A DNA stretch of 35,893 bases from Thermoplasmata archaeon. Its GTDB lineage: Archaea; Thermoplasmatota; Thermoplasmata; RBG-16-68-12. Both the position numbers and the translations under genes were made by a program. The stretch is taken from contig DASWDU010000043.1 in assembly GCA_036395115.1 (NCBI GenBank), forward strand, positions 1 through 35,893, given 5' to 3'. The stretch's first letter is position 1. The number at the start of each line of letters is the position of its first letter. This document shows positions 8,090 to 16,583 of the stretch, in pieces. The notes below the pieces were generated by a model. It had not been told where the DNA came from and searched no databases. It worked only from the letters and a program-made list of their open reading frames with translations.

Positions 8090-8878
8090 TCACGACCTCC
8101 GGAACCAGGAGCGGCGCCGCGGCGGCTCGACCGGTGGCATCTGCGCTTCTTCCGTGAGCCGCAGGAAGATCTCCTCGAGGCTCCCCGCCTCCTCGAGGTG
8201 GGTTTGCGCCCGGAGCGCGGCCAGGTCGCCCGTTGCCACGTTCCGCCCGTGGTTCACGATCGCCACGCGCTTGCACAGCCGCTCCGCGGTGTCGAGCTGA
8301 TGCGTCGACACGAGGACCGTGCGGCCCTCCCGCGCCATCGACGCGAGCCGGTCCTTGAGGCGGTGCTGCCCCGCCGGATCGATGCCGATGAGCGGCTCGT
8401 CGAGGATGAGCGTGCGCGGCTCATGCAGGATCGCGGCCGCGAACGCGACTTTCGCCTTCATGCCCTTCGACAGCGAGGCGATCGTCTCGTCCGCCTTCGG
8501 CGCGAGGTCGAAGAACGCCAAGAGCTCGGACGTCCGCGCGGCGACCCGCTCCTTCGGCAGGTCGCGGATCCGCCCGACGTAGCCGAGGAATTCCGCTGGC
8601 GTGAGGTACTCCGGCAGGGTCGGCGCCTCGGGCATGTACCCGATGTCCGCCTTGTAGGCGACCGGGTCCGCGAGGACGTCGTGCCCGTTTACGCGCACCA
8701 TGCCGGAGTCGGGACGCAGCAATCCGACGAGGATCTTCAGCGTCGTCGTCTTCCCGGCCCCGTTCGGGCCGATCAGGCCGACGATCTCGCCTTCGTAGGC
8801 CTGGAGCGAGAGGCCCTGGAGCGCCGCCTGCTTGTCGTACGATTTCCAGAGCTGCTGGACGTCGATCGAGAGCGCCAT
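8090..8878 (-). CDS. ABC transporter ATPase (CcmA/DrrA type)
   Basis: The 262-residue ATPase has Walker A GPNGAGKTT (37-45), a variant signature LSKGM (136-140), Walker B LILDEP (157-162) followed by GIDPAG, and switch histidine His193 in VSTHQ. LSKGM with GLDPxG-like sequence is usual in ATPases of ABC-2 exporters. It stops 3 bases before the permease start and presumably forms its motor. The ATG at 8878 is chosen because the fold begins at LSIDVQQLWKSYD. The frame continues 16 codons further upstream without similarity to the family. Its C-terminal EEIFLRLTEE region ends in a basic PPRRRSWFRRS tail. The substrate is unknown. Confidence 0.92.
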   Translation of the reverse strand: MALSIDVQQLWKSYDKQAALQGLSLQAYEGEIVGLIGPNGAGKTTTLKILVGLLRPDSGMVRVNGHDVLADPVAYKADIGYMPEAPTLPEYLTPAEFLGYVGRIRDLPKERVAARTSELLAFFDLAPKADETIASLSKGMKAKVAFAAAILHEPRTLILDEPLIGIDPAGQHRLKDRLASMAREGRTVLVSTHQLDTAERLCKRVAIVNHGRNVATGDLAALRAQTHLEEAGSLEEIFLRLTEEAQMPPVEPPRRRSWFRRS

Positions 8879-8945
8879 GCCGATATCGTGATAGAGAGCG
8901 CATCCATCCCACTTGAAGGGTCGCACGGGATCCCCGCGCGGCGGA

Positions 8946-9614
8946 TCAGACGAGCTTCTTGCCGAGCATCGCCCGCAGGCGGTCCGCCTTCGCCTTCATC
9001 CCCTCGCGGTCGTAGAACACGACGGCCTCGGCGAGGTCTTCCCGCCAGCGGTCCTCATCGTGGATCGCCCGGCGGAGCTGGGCTTGCGCCTCCCACGCGG
9101 CCGCGACGCCGGCCCAGTCCTCCGCGGCCCCGAGGACGTCTTGCGCCTTCGTGAACGTCACGAACGCGAGGTCGAGCCGGCCTGTCATGCCGTAGACGGA
9201 CGCGAGGTTCAGGAACGCCCATCCACGGCCCTGGAGGGACGCCCGGTCGTCCTCCCGATGAAATCGGTCGAGCGCGTCCAGGAGGAACGCCTCCGCCCGC
9301 TTGGGGTCGTCGCGGTTCGCCGCGAAGACGCCCGCGGCGAGGAGGGCCTGGGCGAGCACCTCGGGTTCTCTTGCGGCCTTCGCGGCATCGAGCGCCGTAT
9401 CCAGCGCGGCCCGGGCCTCGTCCCACCGTCGCAGCTCCATGAGCGCGTTGCCTTGCCGCAGGAGCGCGATCGCCCGCATGCCCCGCGCCTCCCGACCCGA
9501 CCCGCCGAGTTCCGCGACGAGGCTCGCGTACGCGGCGGCGGCCTGCTCCCACCGGAGTGCCCTCTCGAGCTCCGCGCCTTCGTGCAGGATCCGAGCGAGT
9601 TGCGCGGCCTCGAT
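8946..9614 (-). CDS. TPR-repeat protein with non-canonical start
   Basis: The reading frame encodes tandem helix pairs of tetratricopeptide type: RGMRAIALLRQGNALMELRRW, WAFLNLASVYGMTGRLDLAF and WAGVAAAWEAQAQLRRAI are spaced as in TPRs. The first ATG is at 9479, but the frame remains protein-like upstream and supplies an additional TPR helix (ELERALRWEQAAAAYASLVAE) back to a stop at 9621-9623. No ATG, GTG or TTG occurs in that interval. A GAGGTG Shine-Dalgarno at 9627-9622, overlapping the stop of the SHOCT gene, sits 7 bases from an ATC at 9614, which I take as the likely start. A CTG at 9587 is the alternative; with the ATG at 9479 the protein is 177 residues. TPRs are protein-binding scaffolds; a link to the ABC system downstream is only positional. 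Confidence 0.72.
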   Translation of the reverse strand: MEAAQLARILHEGAELERALRWEQAAAAYASLVAELGGSGREARGMRAIALLRQGNALMELRRWDEARAALDTALDAAKAAREPEVLAQALLAAGVFAANRDDPKRAEAFLLDALDRFHREDDRASLQGRGWAFLNLASVYGMTGRLDLAFVTFTKAQDVLGAAEDWAGVAAAWEAQAQLRRAIHDEDRWREDLAEAVVFYDREGMKAKADRLRAMLGKKLV

Positions 9615-9625
9615 GGGGGTTCACC

Positions 9626-9979
9626 TCAGCGCTTCGGGCCCTCGAGGTCCGAGCGCATCCGAAGGTAATCGTCGCGCGTGATTTCCCCCTTTGCGTAGCG
9701 AGCGTCGAGGATCGCCTGCGCAGGCAGCGGGGTCCGAGCGGCGCCCGCGGACGGCGGCGTCATCCAGACCGCCTTGGCCGCGAAGACGAGCGCGACCGCC
9801 GCGAACGCGATGCCCACGACGCCTCGGAGGGTCCATCCGTCCGCCGAGGAGAGGCGCGGCCGCAGGAACTCGAACCACCACCCGTTCCCCGATGCGAGGG
9901 TCGCGAGGATCCCGAGCGCGGCCGCCAAGACGATCCAGAACGCCGGATCCGAACGAAGGTGGGGCGCGGACGTCGCCAT
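9626..9979 (-). CDS. SHOCT-domain small membrane protein
   Basis: The product has 117 residues: two transmembrane helices at about 14-30 and 52-70, then a C-terminal SHOCT motif at 88-113 (AILDARYAKGEITRDDYLRM). SHOCT motifs are short C-terminal helices thought to mediate oligomerisation or recruitment and are common at the ends of small membrane proteins. The ATG at 9979 lies about 26 bp from the centre of a TATA box at 10000-10009, so the message is probably leaderless. Its stop codon overlaps the ribosome site of the TPR gene. The function is unknown; it opens the transcript leading to the ABC transporter genes. Confidence 0.82.
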   Translation of the reverse strand: MATSAPHLRSDPAFWIVLAAALGILATLASGNGWWFEFLRPRLSSADGWTLRGVVGIAFAAVALVFAAKAVWMTPPSAGAARTPLPAQAILDARYAKGEITRDDYLRMRSDLEGPKR

Positions 9980-9999
9980 GGGTCGCTCGACGGCCCCGG

Positions 10000-10009
10000 G
10001 TTATTTGAA
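10000..10009 (-). promoter_or_regulatory. TATA box for the SHOCT/TPR/ABC operon
   Basis: On the minus strand the sequence is TTCAAATAAC, centred about 26 bp upstream of the ATG at 9979. That is the spacing expected for leaderless archaeal transcription. A nearly identical TTCAAATAGC precedes the PRPP synthetase gene. Confidence 0.6.
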
Positions 10010-10036
10010 CCTACGCGGTGCCGATGCCGGTCGGGC

Positions 10037-11137
10037 TCAAGCCTCCCGGGCGAGCCCTTCGACTGCCTCCATGATCCGATCGAGATCCCCCGGGCCCACG
10101 CCGGGATGGACCGGAAGCTCGAAGAGGCGCGGGATGACGTCCTCCGCGACGGGGGTGCGCCCGCGGATCTTGAGGTCCTGCAGCGCTTTCTGCTCGTAGA
10201 GGGGCATGGGATACGACGGCCGGCATCCGATGCCGGCTTCGGTCAGGGTCAGCACGATGTCGTCCCGGGAGATCGGAAACGAGTCCTCTCGCCGGACGAC
10301 GTACTGGTAGTACGCGTGGACCATCCCGCTGCCCTCTACGGGCGCGGTGAGTCCGTCGAGGCCCTCGAGCCCCTTGGTCAGGGCGCGGGCGTTCGCCCGA
10401 CGCTGCTTGACCCAGCCCTCGAGCTTGCGCAACTGAACGAGGCCGATCGCCGCGGCGATCTCCGTCATCCGGTAGTTGAAGCCGACGAGCACGTGTTCGT
10501 ACTTCGACGCCTGCCCTTGGTCCCTCAGGAGGCGGGCCTTCGCCGCGATGGCGTCGTCGTCCGTGACGATCATGCCGCCCTCGCCGGTTGTCATGTTCTT
10601 CGTCGGGTAGAAGGAGAAGCAGGCCGTGTCGCCGAGGTTGCCCGCCTTGCGGCCGTGGTACTCGGCGCCGTGCGCCTGGGCCGCGTCCTCGATCACCGGG
10701 ACGCCTCGGTCCTTCGCCGCCGCGACGATCGGGTCCATCTCCGCCGTCTGGCCGTACAGGTGGACGGGCACGACCGCCGCGGTCCGACGGGTGAAGGCGG
10801 CCGCGACCTTCGAGGGGTCGAGGTTGTACGACGCTCTCTCGACGTCGACGAAGGCGGGCTTCGCGCCGCACAAGACGACGGTCGAGGCGGTCGCGAAGAA
10901 CGTGAGCGGCGGGATCACGACCTCGCGTCCCCGGCCGATGCCGTGGGCGAGGAGGGCGATATGGAGAGCTGCGGTGCCGCTCGCCAGGGCGATCCCGTGC
11001 CTCCGGCCGACGTCCCGGGCGAACGCGTCCTCGAACGCCTTCACCTTCTCGCCCTGGGCGAGCATTCCGGACGCCAGGACATCCTTGACCGCGGCGAGTT
11101 CGTCCTCCCCGAGGATCGGGCGGGCGATCGGGATCAT
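10037..11137 (-). CDS. DegT/DnrJ/EryC1/StrS-family sugar aminotransferase (WbpE-like)
   Basis: The product is a 366-residue PLP-dependent nucleotide-sugar aminotransferase. It has ASGTAALHIALLAHGIGRG, the cofactor aspartate in VIEDAAQAHGAEYHGRKAG (Asp151) and the Schiff-base lysine in FSFYPTKNMTTGEGGMIVT (Lys180). Its length is normal for the family. It lies 40 bases downstream of a WbpD-like sugar N-acetyltransferase on the same strand, and a Gfo/Idh 3-dehydrogenase lies at the left end of the window. That trio is what converts a UDP-2-acetamido-uronic acid into its 2,3-diacetamido form (oxidise C3, transaminate, acetylate). The role is inferred from context; DegT members also act on C4 keto sugars. 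The ATG at 11137 precedes the conserved IPIARPILGEDEL. Confidence 0.92.
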   Translation of the reverse strand: MIPIARPILGEDELAAVKDVLASGMLAQGEKVKAFEDAFARDVGRRHGIALASGTAALHIALLAHGIGRGREVVIPPLTFFATASTVVLCGAKPAFVDVERASYNLDPSKVAAAFTRRTAAVVPVHLYGQTAEMDPIVAAAKDRGVPVIEDAAQAHGAEYHGRKAGNLGDTACFSFYPTKNMTTGEGGMIVTDDDAIAAKARLLRDQGQASKYEHVLVGFNYRMTEIAAAIGLVQLRKLEGWVKQRRANARALTKGLEGLDGLTAPVEGSGMVHAYYQYVVRREDSFPISRDDIVLTLTEAGIGCRPSYPMPLYEQKALQDLKIRGRTPVAEDVIPRLFELPVHPGVGPGDLDRIMEAVEGLAREA

Positions 11138-11177
11138 CGGAGCCGCGAATCGCGTCCGTCGTATGAAGGTTCGCTGC

Positions 11178-11750
11178 TCACTTCCGAGGGCGGGAACGGG
11201 CCTTCCTCGGCCGTGTCTTCAGTTTGGGGAACGACTTGCCGTCGTGGGCGCAGCGCATATTCCGGTCGAGCGGCCGACCGCACTCGCAGACCCAGCCGAC
11301 GATCTTGGCGGGGACGCCCGCGACGAGGGCGTGCGGCGGGACGTCTTTGGTGACGACCGCGCCGGCGGCCACCATCGCGTTCCGGCCGATCGTGATGCCG
11401 CATAGAATCGTCGCATTCGCGCCGATCGAAGCGCCGTCCTCGACGCTGGTCGGCACGACCTGCCAGTCCGGGCTCACGGCCCTTGGGTACGGGTCGTTCG
11501 TGAAGCACGCATGGGGGCCGACGAAGACGCGATTGCCAATTCGGACTCCACGGTAGATTGTGGCGAAGTTCTGGATTTTGCAAGCGGTCCCGATCGAGAC
11601 GTCGACATCGAGATAAACGTCCTTCCCGATGCTGCATCCACGACCGACCGAAGCTCCTTCCCGAACCTGCGCCCAGTGCCAGATAGACGTCCCGTCCCCG
11701 ATTGAAGCGGACGATGCGACCTCTGCGGTCGGATGGATCCGCGTCACCAT
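11178..11750 (-). CDS. wbpD: Left-handed beta-helix sugar N-acetyltransferase (WbpD-like)
   Basis: The 190-residue protein is built of hexapeptide repeats. It begins [24 protein letters not shown], continues [20 protein letters not shown] and [12 protein letters not shown], and closes [20 protein letters not shown]. The [12 protein letters not shown] segment is the hallmark I associate with WbpD/WlbB, which acetylate the C3 amine of UDP-2-acetamido-3-amino-uronic acid. After the helix comes a short cysteine/histidine tail (VCECGRPL and RCAHDGK), possibly a small zinc ribbon, then a lysine/arginine-rich end. The ATG at 11750 lies about 30 bp from a TATA box; the frame's further 19 codons upstream do not match the family. 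The adjacent DegT gene is the expected partner. Base composition becomes AT-richer towards its 5' end, where the island begins. Confidence 0.85.
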   Translation of the reverse strand: MVTRIHPTAEVASSASIGDGTSIWHWAQVREGASVGRGCSIGKDVYLDVDVSIGTACKIQNFATIYRGVRIGNRVFVGPHACFTNDPYPRAVSPDWQVVPTSVEDGASIGANATILCGITIGRNAMVAAGAVVTKDVPPHALVAGVPAKIVGWVCECGRPLDRNMRCAHDGKSFPKLKTRPRKARSRPRK

Positions 11751-11774
11751 GGGAGCTGAGCCCTCATCCGCGTG

Positions 11775-11786
11775 CTGATATGAAAA
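11775..11786 (-). promoter_or_regulatory. TATA box for the WbpD-like gene
   Basis: On the minus strand the sequence is TTTTCATATCAG, centred about 30 bp upstream of the ATG at 11750. This fits a leaderless transcript carrying the acetyltransferase and aminotransferase genes. Confidence 0.5.
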
Positions 11787-11851
11787 CTTCCGTCCGCGCG
11801 AGTACACTTCCTGAGCCTGCCAGTATCGCCTCCGAGAACCACGGCTGAGGC

Positions 11852-11860
11852 TTGAAATAG
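11852..11860 (+). promoter_or_regulatory. Possible TATA box for the glycan operon
   Basis: TTGAAATAG is centred about 27 bp upstream of the GTG at 11883 that I take as the start of the operon's first gene. It is the only promoter-like box I see before the long gene series that runs to 26360. Confidence 0.4.
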
Positions 11861-11882
11861 GCTCTTGACACGCTCCCGCTTT

Positions 11883-12956
11883 GTGGGCGCGATAGGGCCT
11901 AGCTCAAGCAGCGGACAGCATGCTCTGGCCCTGCCTTTAACAGACCTCTCTGACGGAATCGGCTCGCTGGTCGCACTCGTCCTCTCGTTTGGACTCGTCG
12001 TCGTCTTGATGCCGCCGCTGATCCGCAAGATGCGCGCGGGTGGGATGGTCGGTCAGGACGTGAACAAGGCGAGCAAGACGAACGTCGCCGAGCTCGGTGG
12101 GATCGCCGCGCTCTTTGCGTTCTCAGTCTCCCTCAGCGTCGTCGTAGGGATGCAGAAACTGATCGGTAACGTGGCCGAACCGCCCTTTCTGGCTGCGATT
12201 AGCGTGTTCTTCATGGCGTCGATGATCGGGCTGATTGACGACATCTCCGGCATCAAGCAAAGGTTGAAAGCCGTCGTCGTCGGGTTCGCCGCGCTTCCAC
12301 TCCTGCTCGTTCACTTGGGTCCGGAGGTAATCGACCTTCCGTTCGGGTACTCGATCGCCTTCGCTCCGGGTCTCTACTTGCTTTACTGGCTCGTCTTCGT
12401 GCCGATTGGCGTGACTGGGGTGGCGAACGCGATGAACATGTCTGCAGGCTACAACGGTCTGGAGAGTGGGCAGATTGCGATTGTGTCCGGCAGCCTGCTC
12501 GCCTTAGGAACTCTCCGGCAGAGCGCGGACTTTGCGACCCTCATCTTCGCGGCCCTGCTCGGCTGCTCCCTCGGGCTATACGTTTTCAACCGATTCCCCG
12601 CACATGTGTTCATCGGGGACATCGGGACACTGGGCCTTGGTGCGGCATTCGCCGCCGGCGCTATCCTAGGCCATTTGGAATTCTACGGCTTGATCGCAAT
12701 CGCGCCTGCGTTCTACGAAGCCGGAGCGACCCTGTACTTTGGACTCGCAGGCCGAAACGATGAAAGGAAGCAGGCATGTCGAAATCCCATCCTCGACCCT
12801 TCTGGCAGATTGTCGCCACCGAGAGGCGCAGGACGCTATACGTTGGCCTACCTCATGCTCTCGCATCATCCCATGACCGAGCGGAATCTCGTCCGAACAC
12901 TCTTGGCTCTCTACCTTATCAGTGGAATCCTTGCGATCGGGCTGGGTGTGAATTGA
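11883..12956 (+). CDS. aglH: DPAGT1/AglH-like UDP-GlcNAc:dolichyl-phosphate GlcNAc-1-phosphate transferase
   Basis: This 357-residue polytopic enzyme of the MraY/WecA/GPT superfamily transfers a sugar-1-phosphate to a polyprenyl or dolichyl phosphate carrier, the first step of lipid-linked glycan assembly. Motifs are [12 protein letters not shown] (Asp pair on the cytosolic loop), [16 protein letters not shown], and [13 protein letters not shown]. The second is close to the eukaryotic DPAGT1 form (NAINILAGINGLEAG, from memory) and unlike the bacterial DGxDGLA form. The C-terminal [12 protein letters not shown] also recalls DPAGT1's HERNLT. No ATG precedes the first helix. The GTG at 11883 fits the TATA box and leaves a short leader before the first helix; a TTG at 11865 is the alternative. 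It heads the glycan operon and overlaps the next gene by one base (TGATG). The nature of the sugar is inferred. Confidence 0.88.
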   Translation: MGAIGPSSSSGQHALALPLTDLSDGIGSLVALVLSFGLVVVLMPPLIRKMRAGGMVGQDVNKASKTNVAELGGIAALFAFSVSLSVVVGMQKLIGNVAEPPFLAAISVFFMASMIGLIDDISGIKQRLKAVVVGFAALPLLLVHLGPEVIDLPFGYSIAFAPGLYLLYWLVFVPIGVTGVANAMNMSAGYNGLESGQIAIVSGSLLALGTLRQSADFATLIFAALLGCSLGLYVFNRFPAHVFIGDIGTLGLGAAFAAGAILGHLEFYGLIAIAPAFYEAGATLYFGLAGRNDERKQACRNPILDPSGRLSPPRGAGRYTLAYLMLSHHPMTERNLVRTLLALYLISGILAIGLGVN

Positions 12957-13858
12957 TGCAATCGCAGGAATTTTCCAAGGGGGTTGCCGGGACTATTCGA
13001 CGGGTTGCTTTCGTTCCCGCCCGATATGGGCTTCGTCCTGACCGGATTGTGAGACGGCTTCGACGAATGATTTCGCTTGCAGATCGGTGGGGATTGGATG
13101 CCACCATCCCCGTGACTGCGTCCGCTCTTGACCGGCACCCGGGAATCGTGACCTCCCTCAGCGGAGTGGACTTGGCGATTCACGGCTACAATCACGTGTC
13201 CTACGCCGACTTGACGATCGAAGAGCAGAATGCGGATATTGCAGGAGCGAAGGCGGCCTTCATACGGCACGGAGTCCAGACGACCGGGTTCCGAGCTCCG
13301 TATCTGAGGCTTCATCCAGCGACGTACGCAATTCTGAGATCGAACGGCTTTGTCTATGACTCCAGTCTGCCTGACCTGTTCTTGCCAGAAAGCGACCCCG
13401 CTTATCAGTCCGTGTCCAGCCTTTCGGGGATGCGATATGCGAATTTCCGCTCCCTGACACGTCGAGCCGACGCGGCAACAGCGTCTCTGATCGAGTTCCC
13501 GGTGGCACTCCCCGATGACGAAATCCTTGTTGACGGGCTCGGCATCCGCAGATCTTCTACGCTTTCAAGAATCCTCGGGACGATGGTCGAGCATGCGGCG
13601 AGATCTGGCCGCCATCTGGTCCTTCAGATTCATCCTGAGCGGTTCGACTTTTTCTCGGATGCCCTGAATCTCGTCCTACAAAAAGCGTCCGATGACGGCG
13701 CGTGGAAGGCGTCGCTCGCCCAAGCCTCAGCTTGGGCTATTTCACGAGGAGGCCAACCGGGGAACTGGCCAAATGGCAGTCCGTACGCGCTCTCACTGAC
13801 CGGCGACCTCGATGCAGTATCTCTCGCAGATTTCGTCGCCAGGGTGTGGGTGGACTGA
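12956..13858 (+). CDS. NodB-like polysaccharide deacetylase, first catalytic motif missing
   Basis: The 300-residue protein has the NodB homology fold. The metal-binding H-x3-H is HGYNH (His76, His80) and the RAPY motif is at 113-116 (GFRAPYLRLHP). A late LQIHPERFD may supply the final histidine. The N-terminal TFDD motif that normally carries the catalytic base and a metal-binding Asp is not visible: the strand reads RRVAFVPARYGLRPDR. The enzyme may therefore be divergent or impaired. Deacetylases of this family remove N-acetyl groups from amino sugars and so expose amines. Two FemAB-like transferases that could acylate such amines follow closely. Its ATG overlaps the stop of the preceding gene (TGATG), indicating coupled translation. 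No signal peptide is evident, so it would act in the cytosol. Confidence 0.8.
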   Translation: MQSQEFSKGVAGTIRRVAFVPARYGLRPDRIVRRLRRMISLADRWGLDATIPVTASALDRHPGIVTSLSGVDLAIHGYNHVSYADLTIEEQNADIAGAKAAFIRHGVQTTGFRAPYLRLHPATYAILRSNGFVYDSSLPDLFLPESDPAYQSVSSLSGMRYANFRSLTRRADAATASLIEFPVALPDDEILVDGLGIRRSSTLSRILGTMVEHAARSGRHLVLQIHPERFDFFSDALNLVLQKASDDGAWKASLAQASAWAISRGGQPGNWPNGSPYALSLTGDLDAVSLADFVARVWVD

Positions 13859-13861
13859 TTC

Positions 13862-14842
13862 ATGGAGGTCTTGAGCGATGTTCCAGACCCGGCCTGGAAC
13901 CGATTTCTTGATGCCAATCCAGAGTCGAGCATATTCCAGAGTCCCCGGTTGAGATCGGTCTTTCGGAAAACAACTGGGTATCGCCCGTTCGTGTTCGCCG
14001 TTGAATCGGGAGGTGAGATTGCAGCGCTAGTCTCGGGAGCAATCGTCTCGTTCTCCCGGCAGGTGCTTGCTCGGCTATCCTCAAGAGTTGTAATCGTCGG
14101 TGGGCCTATCGGTCAACACGATCTGTTTCCGGCGGTACTGAATGCCGTCGACGAGCTCGCGAGAAATTCAGCCGTTTTCTCACAGATACGGAACCTCAAG
14201 GCGCCTGAGGACCGCGCTGCCTTCGAATCGGTCGGATATGAGTGGGAGGACCACCTGAATTTTGTTGTTGACTTCGACCAAACACTCGACAAGCTATGGC
14301 GTGGAATGTCGAAGGCACGCCGAAGGGCCATCGAGAGAGCGGACAACCTCGGTCTCGAGATGGTTGAGCTCGGCCCGCAAGATCTCGGCTCTTGTTACGA
14401 GCTCCTCAAAGCGACCTACTCTCGAGCGAAGGTTCCACTGGCTGATCGGAGCCTCTTTTCGAGTGCTTTCGATCTGCTCTTGGATTCCGGACACTTGTGG
14501 GCGTGCGGCGCGCGTTCGTCGGATTCGCTTTGCGCCGTGCGGTTGGTTCTTCGATGGAAGCGATCGTTGTTTGACTGGTATGCGGGGTCTTCCGAGCTTG
14601 GCAGATCGATGCACGCAGATGAATGGCTTATCTGGCAGCTCCTCCAGAAAGGTATCCATTGCGAGTGTGCAACCTTCGACTTCGGAGGAGCCGGCGCACC
14701 AGGCGCCGATTATGGCCCAGGGGAGTTCAAGAGACGGTTCGGGGGTCGAAAGATCGAACCCGGTAGGTTCGTGAAGACCTATCACCCATGGACTCGACGA
14801 GTTGCAACTTCAATCTACGAACTCTGGAGATTCCTGTCTTGA
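13862..14842 (+). CDS. FemAB-like GNAT-fold aminoacyl transferase, copy 1
   Basis: The 326-residue protein resembles FemAB/FemX enzymes and the related BioF2/GNAT family. It has GMSKARRRAIERADNLGLEM in the middle, LFDWYAGSSELGRSMHADEW, and near the C-terminus FDFGGAGAPGADYGPGEFKR followed by RFGG. These are two GNAT-like halves with the F-K-R-x-F-G-G end typical of the family. FemAB enzymes pass an amino acid from aminoacyl-tRNA to an amine on a lipid-linked sugar or peptide. Archaea have no peptidoglycan, so the acceptor here is probably a glycan amine; that is inference. A second related copy lies two genes downstream. The ATG follows the deacetylase stop by 3 bases. Confidence 0.82.
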   Translation: MEVLSDVPDPAWNRFLDANPESSIFQSPRLRSVFRKTTGYRPFVFAVESGGEIAALVSGAIVSFSRQVLARLSSRVVIVGGPIGQHDLFPAVLNAVDELARNSAVFSQIRNLKAPEDRAAFESVGYEWEDHLNFVVDFDQTLDKLWRGMSKARRRAIERADNLGLEMVELGPQDLGSCYELLKATYSRAKVPLADRSLFSSAFDLLLDSGHLWACGARSSDSLCAVRLVLRWKRSLFDWYAGSSELGRSMHADEWLIWQLLQKGIHCECATFDFGGAGAPGADYGPGEFKRRFGGRKIEPGRFVKTYHPWTRRVATSIYELWRFLS

Positions 14843-15570
14843 GCCAACTGAAGCCAATGCAGCCAGGTGCTCGGGTCGTCGAAGTGGGCGACGGCATCGA
14901 CGGGTGCGCGGCCTCGGGTCCGCGTCCGGATGCGTGGACAGAATACATTGACGCGAGGCTGGTATGGGAACCTCTTGCCGAGCTTCTTCTGGAGCGTCCG
15001 AGGTGCGTTCTCGACTTGGGATGCGGGGATGGACACGTCGCACGGGAACTTTCTAGACGGGGATTCTGGGCCATCGGGGTCGATATTCAAAGGGCGGTCG
15101 GTCCCCAGGTGGTTTCGAGGGTGGAGAGCTTGCCATTCCGGAACGAGACCTTCGACCTTGTCCTCCTAGTACTCGTGCTCATGCATGTGCCTCGGGCAGA
15201 ATTTACCATGCGCGAGATCAGGAGAGTAATGAAGCGGGGGGCCACGCTGTTGATTGCGGTCGGAAACCGGCAGAGTTTCACAGGTCTGGCTGTTCGCGAG
15301 GGCAGTCCACGTTTCCTGAACGAGCGCATCCCATACCACTACTACCGCTCCTACAATAGACGCCAATTGAAGGAACTCCTCGTCTGCTCCGGATTCAAGG
15401 TTAAAAGCATTCGCTGCGTCACATTTGTCCCTCGATTCGTTGCCAACTCGCATCCGAAGTTCCTTCGGAGAGTTCTCACAGTTGCCGTCTTTGCGGAGAG
15501 AATGCTTGCGGCCGTTCCGCTGATCCGGTGGTGCGGCGTTCGCCTCCTTGCGCTCGGAGAGGCGGAATAG
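14839..15570 (+). CDS. SAM-dependent class I methyltransferase
   Basis: A Rossmann-like methyltransferase of about 243 residues. Motif I is VLDLGCGDGHVARELSRRG, followed by an acidic strand end in AIGVDIQRA. The motif IV region is FDLVLLVLVLMHVPRAEF, then REIRRVMKRGATLLIAVGNR, as in family-11-like enzymes. It sits between two FemAB-like genes and could methylate a sugar or an attached amino acid; the substrate is unknown. Start choice: a TTG at 14839 overlaps the upstream stop (TTGA), as elsewhere in this operon. An ATG at 14857 inside, or an ATG at 14788 overlapping the FemAB gene by 55 bases, are alternatives. The C-terminal third is unusually hydrophobic and basic (FLRRVLTVAVFAERMLAAVP), perhaps binding a membrane surface. 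Confidence 0.8.
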   Translation: MSQLKPMQPGARVVEVGDGIDGCAASGPRPDAWTEYIDARLVWEPLAELLLERPRCVLDLGCGDGHVARELSRRGFWAIGVDIQRAVGPQVVSRVESLPFRNETFDLVLLVLVLMHVPRAEFTMREIRRVMKRGATLLIAVGNRQSFTGLAVREGSPRFLNERIPYHYYRSYNRRQLKELLVCSGFKVKSIRCVTFVPRFVANSHPKFLRRVLTVAVFAERMLAAVPLIRWCGVRLLALGEAE

Positions 15571-15572
15571 AG

Positions 15573-16583
15573 TTGAGCTTATCCGTGGAACCCATCACTG
15601 ACCAATCGAAGGTCCCTTGGGAACCTTTGGCAGGACGGAGGTTCTTTCAGAATCCAGATTTGGGAGACATCTACAGTAGAGAGACCCGTCACGATGTCCT
15701 TCGGTTCTCAAGAGTGGATGACGGGGAGCTCAAAGGCTACGCGCAAGTTGTGCTGTTCCGCGAAGGGCCCCCGCTCCTCAGAGCATTGGCTTCTCACGGT
15801 ACCATTCGCCACGGTCCGGTAATGAGGCCTGATTCTTCGTCCTCAGACTGGGCATCGTTTCTCATGCAAATTATCAAAGAGACGCGCGACACCATGACAT
15901 ATCTTCGGATTTACCCGGGTAGAATGGCCATTCCAGAGCAGGCGGCTGCCGGGGCGGGTTTCCAACGCACTCCGTGGCTGGATTTCTTCGTCGATATCGA
16001 GAGACCCGAAAGGTCCATTCTTGCTGGAATGAGCAAGGATCGTCGGTACGGGATTCGAAAGGGGACGGAGCGGGGAGTCTCGGTGTGGACTGCGGAGAAC
16101 CGCGAGGACGTTGAACAGGCCTATCAACTCTTGCTCCAGACCCACAAACGAGCACGTTTTCCTCTCGAACCCGTTCGTTTCTTCTCAGAGATATTCCGTA
16201 ATTTCGCACGAGACAGATTTTGCATCCTCACCGCCAAGCACAAAGACAGGCCTCTCGCGACCTGTGTGGTTGCAGTCGACGGTCGTTCTGGTGTGAACTG
16301 GTACGCGGGATCTTCATCGGATCCCTCGGCAAGCCGATTCTACCCCAACGACGTCGTGATTTGGGAAGCGATTCGATGGAGCCGTGCCCACGGGCTCTCT
16401 TTCTTCGAGATGGGAGGCGGAGGGCCCCCAGGAGACGCAAGAGGTTTTGTTTCGTTCAAGAAGCAGTTCGGCGGGGCGACCGTCGATGTGGGCCGTTATA
16501 CTTTCGTCCCGAAGCCGTGGAAGTTCGGGTTGGCTTCTCGAGGTTTCGGCCTATTCCGCATGATCCGGCGGCTGAGTCGATGA
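15573..16583 (+). CDS. FemAB-like GNAT-fold aminoacyl transferase, copy 2
   Basis: This 336-residue paralogue of the FemAB-like protein encoded at 13862 shares its landmark segments. They are GMSKDRRYGIRKGTERGVSV, VNWYAGSSSDPSASRFYPND and FFEMGGGGPPGDARGF followed by SFKKQFGGATVDVGRY. Two non-identical copies suggest sequential addition of two residues, as FemA and FemB do in bacterial cell walls, or two different acceptors. The TTG at 15573 follows the methyltransferase stop by two bases and has a GGAGAGG ribosome site about 10 bases upstream. A GTG at 15528 would add an unconserved 15-residue stretch overlapping the previous gene. Its stop overlaps the next start (ATGA). The substrate is inferred, not shown. 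Confidence 0.82.
   Translation: MSLSVEPITDQSKVPWEPLAGRRFFQNPDLGDIYSRETRHDVLRFSRVDDGELKGYAQVVLFREGPPLLRALASHGTIRHGPVMRPDSSSSDWASFLMQIIKETRDTMTYLRIYPGRMAIPEQAAAGAGFQRTPWLDFFVDIERPERSILAGMSKDRRYGIRKGTERGVSVWTAENREDVEQAYQLLLQTHKRARFPLEPVRFFSEIFRNFARDRFCILTAKHKDRPLATCVVAVDGRSGVNWYAGSSSDPSASRFYPNDVVIWEAIRWSRAHGLSFFEMGGGGPPGDARGFVSFKKQFGGATVDVGRYTFVPKPWKFGLASRGFGLFRMIRRLSR

Noticed and set aside
6465-8276. Long in-frame upstream part of the MacB-type ATPase frame, suggesting a giant fusion
   Set aside because: It lies over the 513-residue permease in another frame and is Arg/Pro-rich. The ATPase fold starts at 6464.
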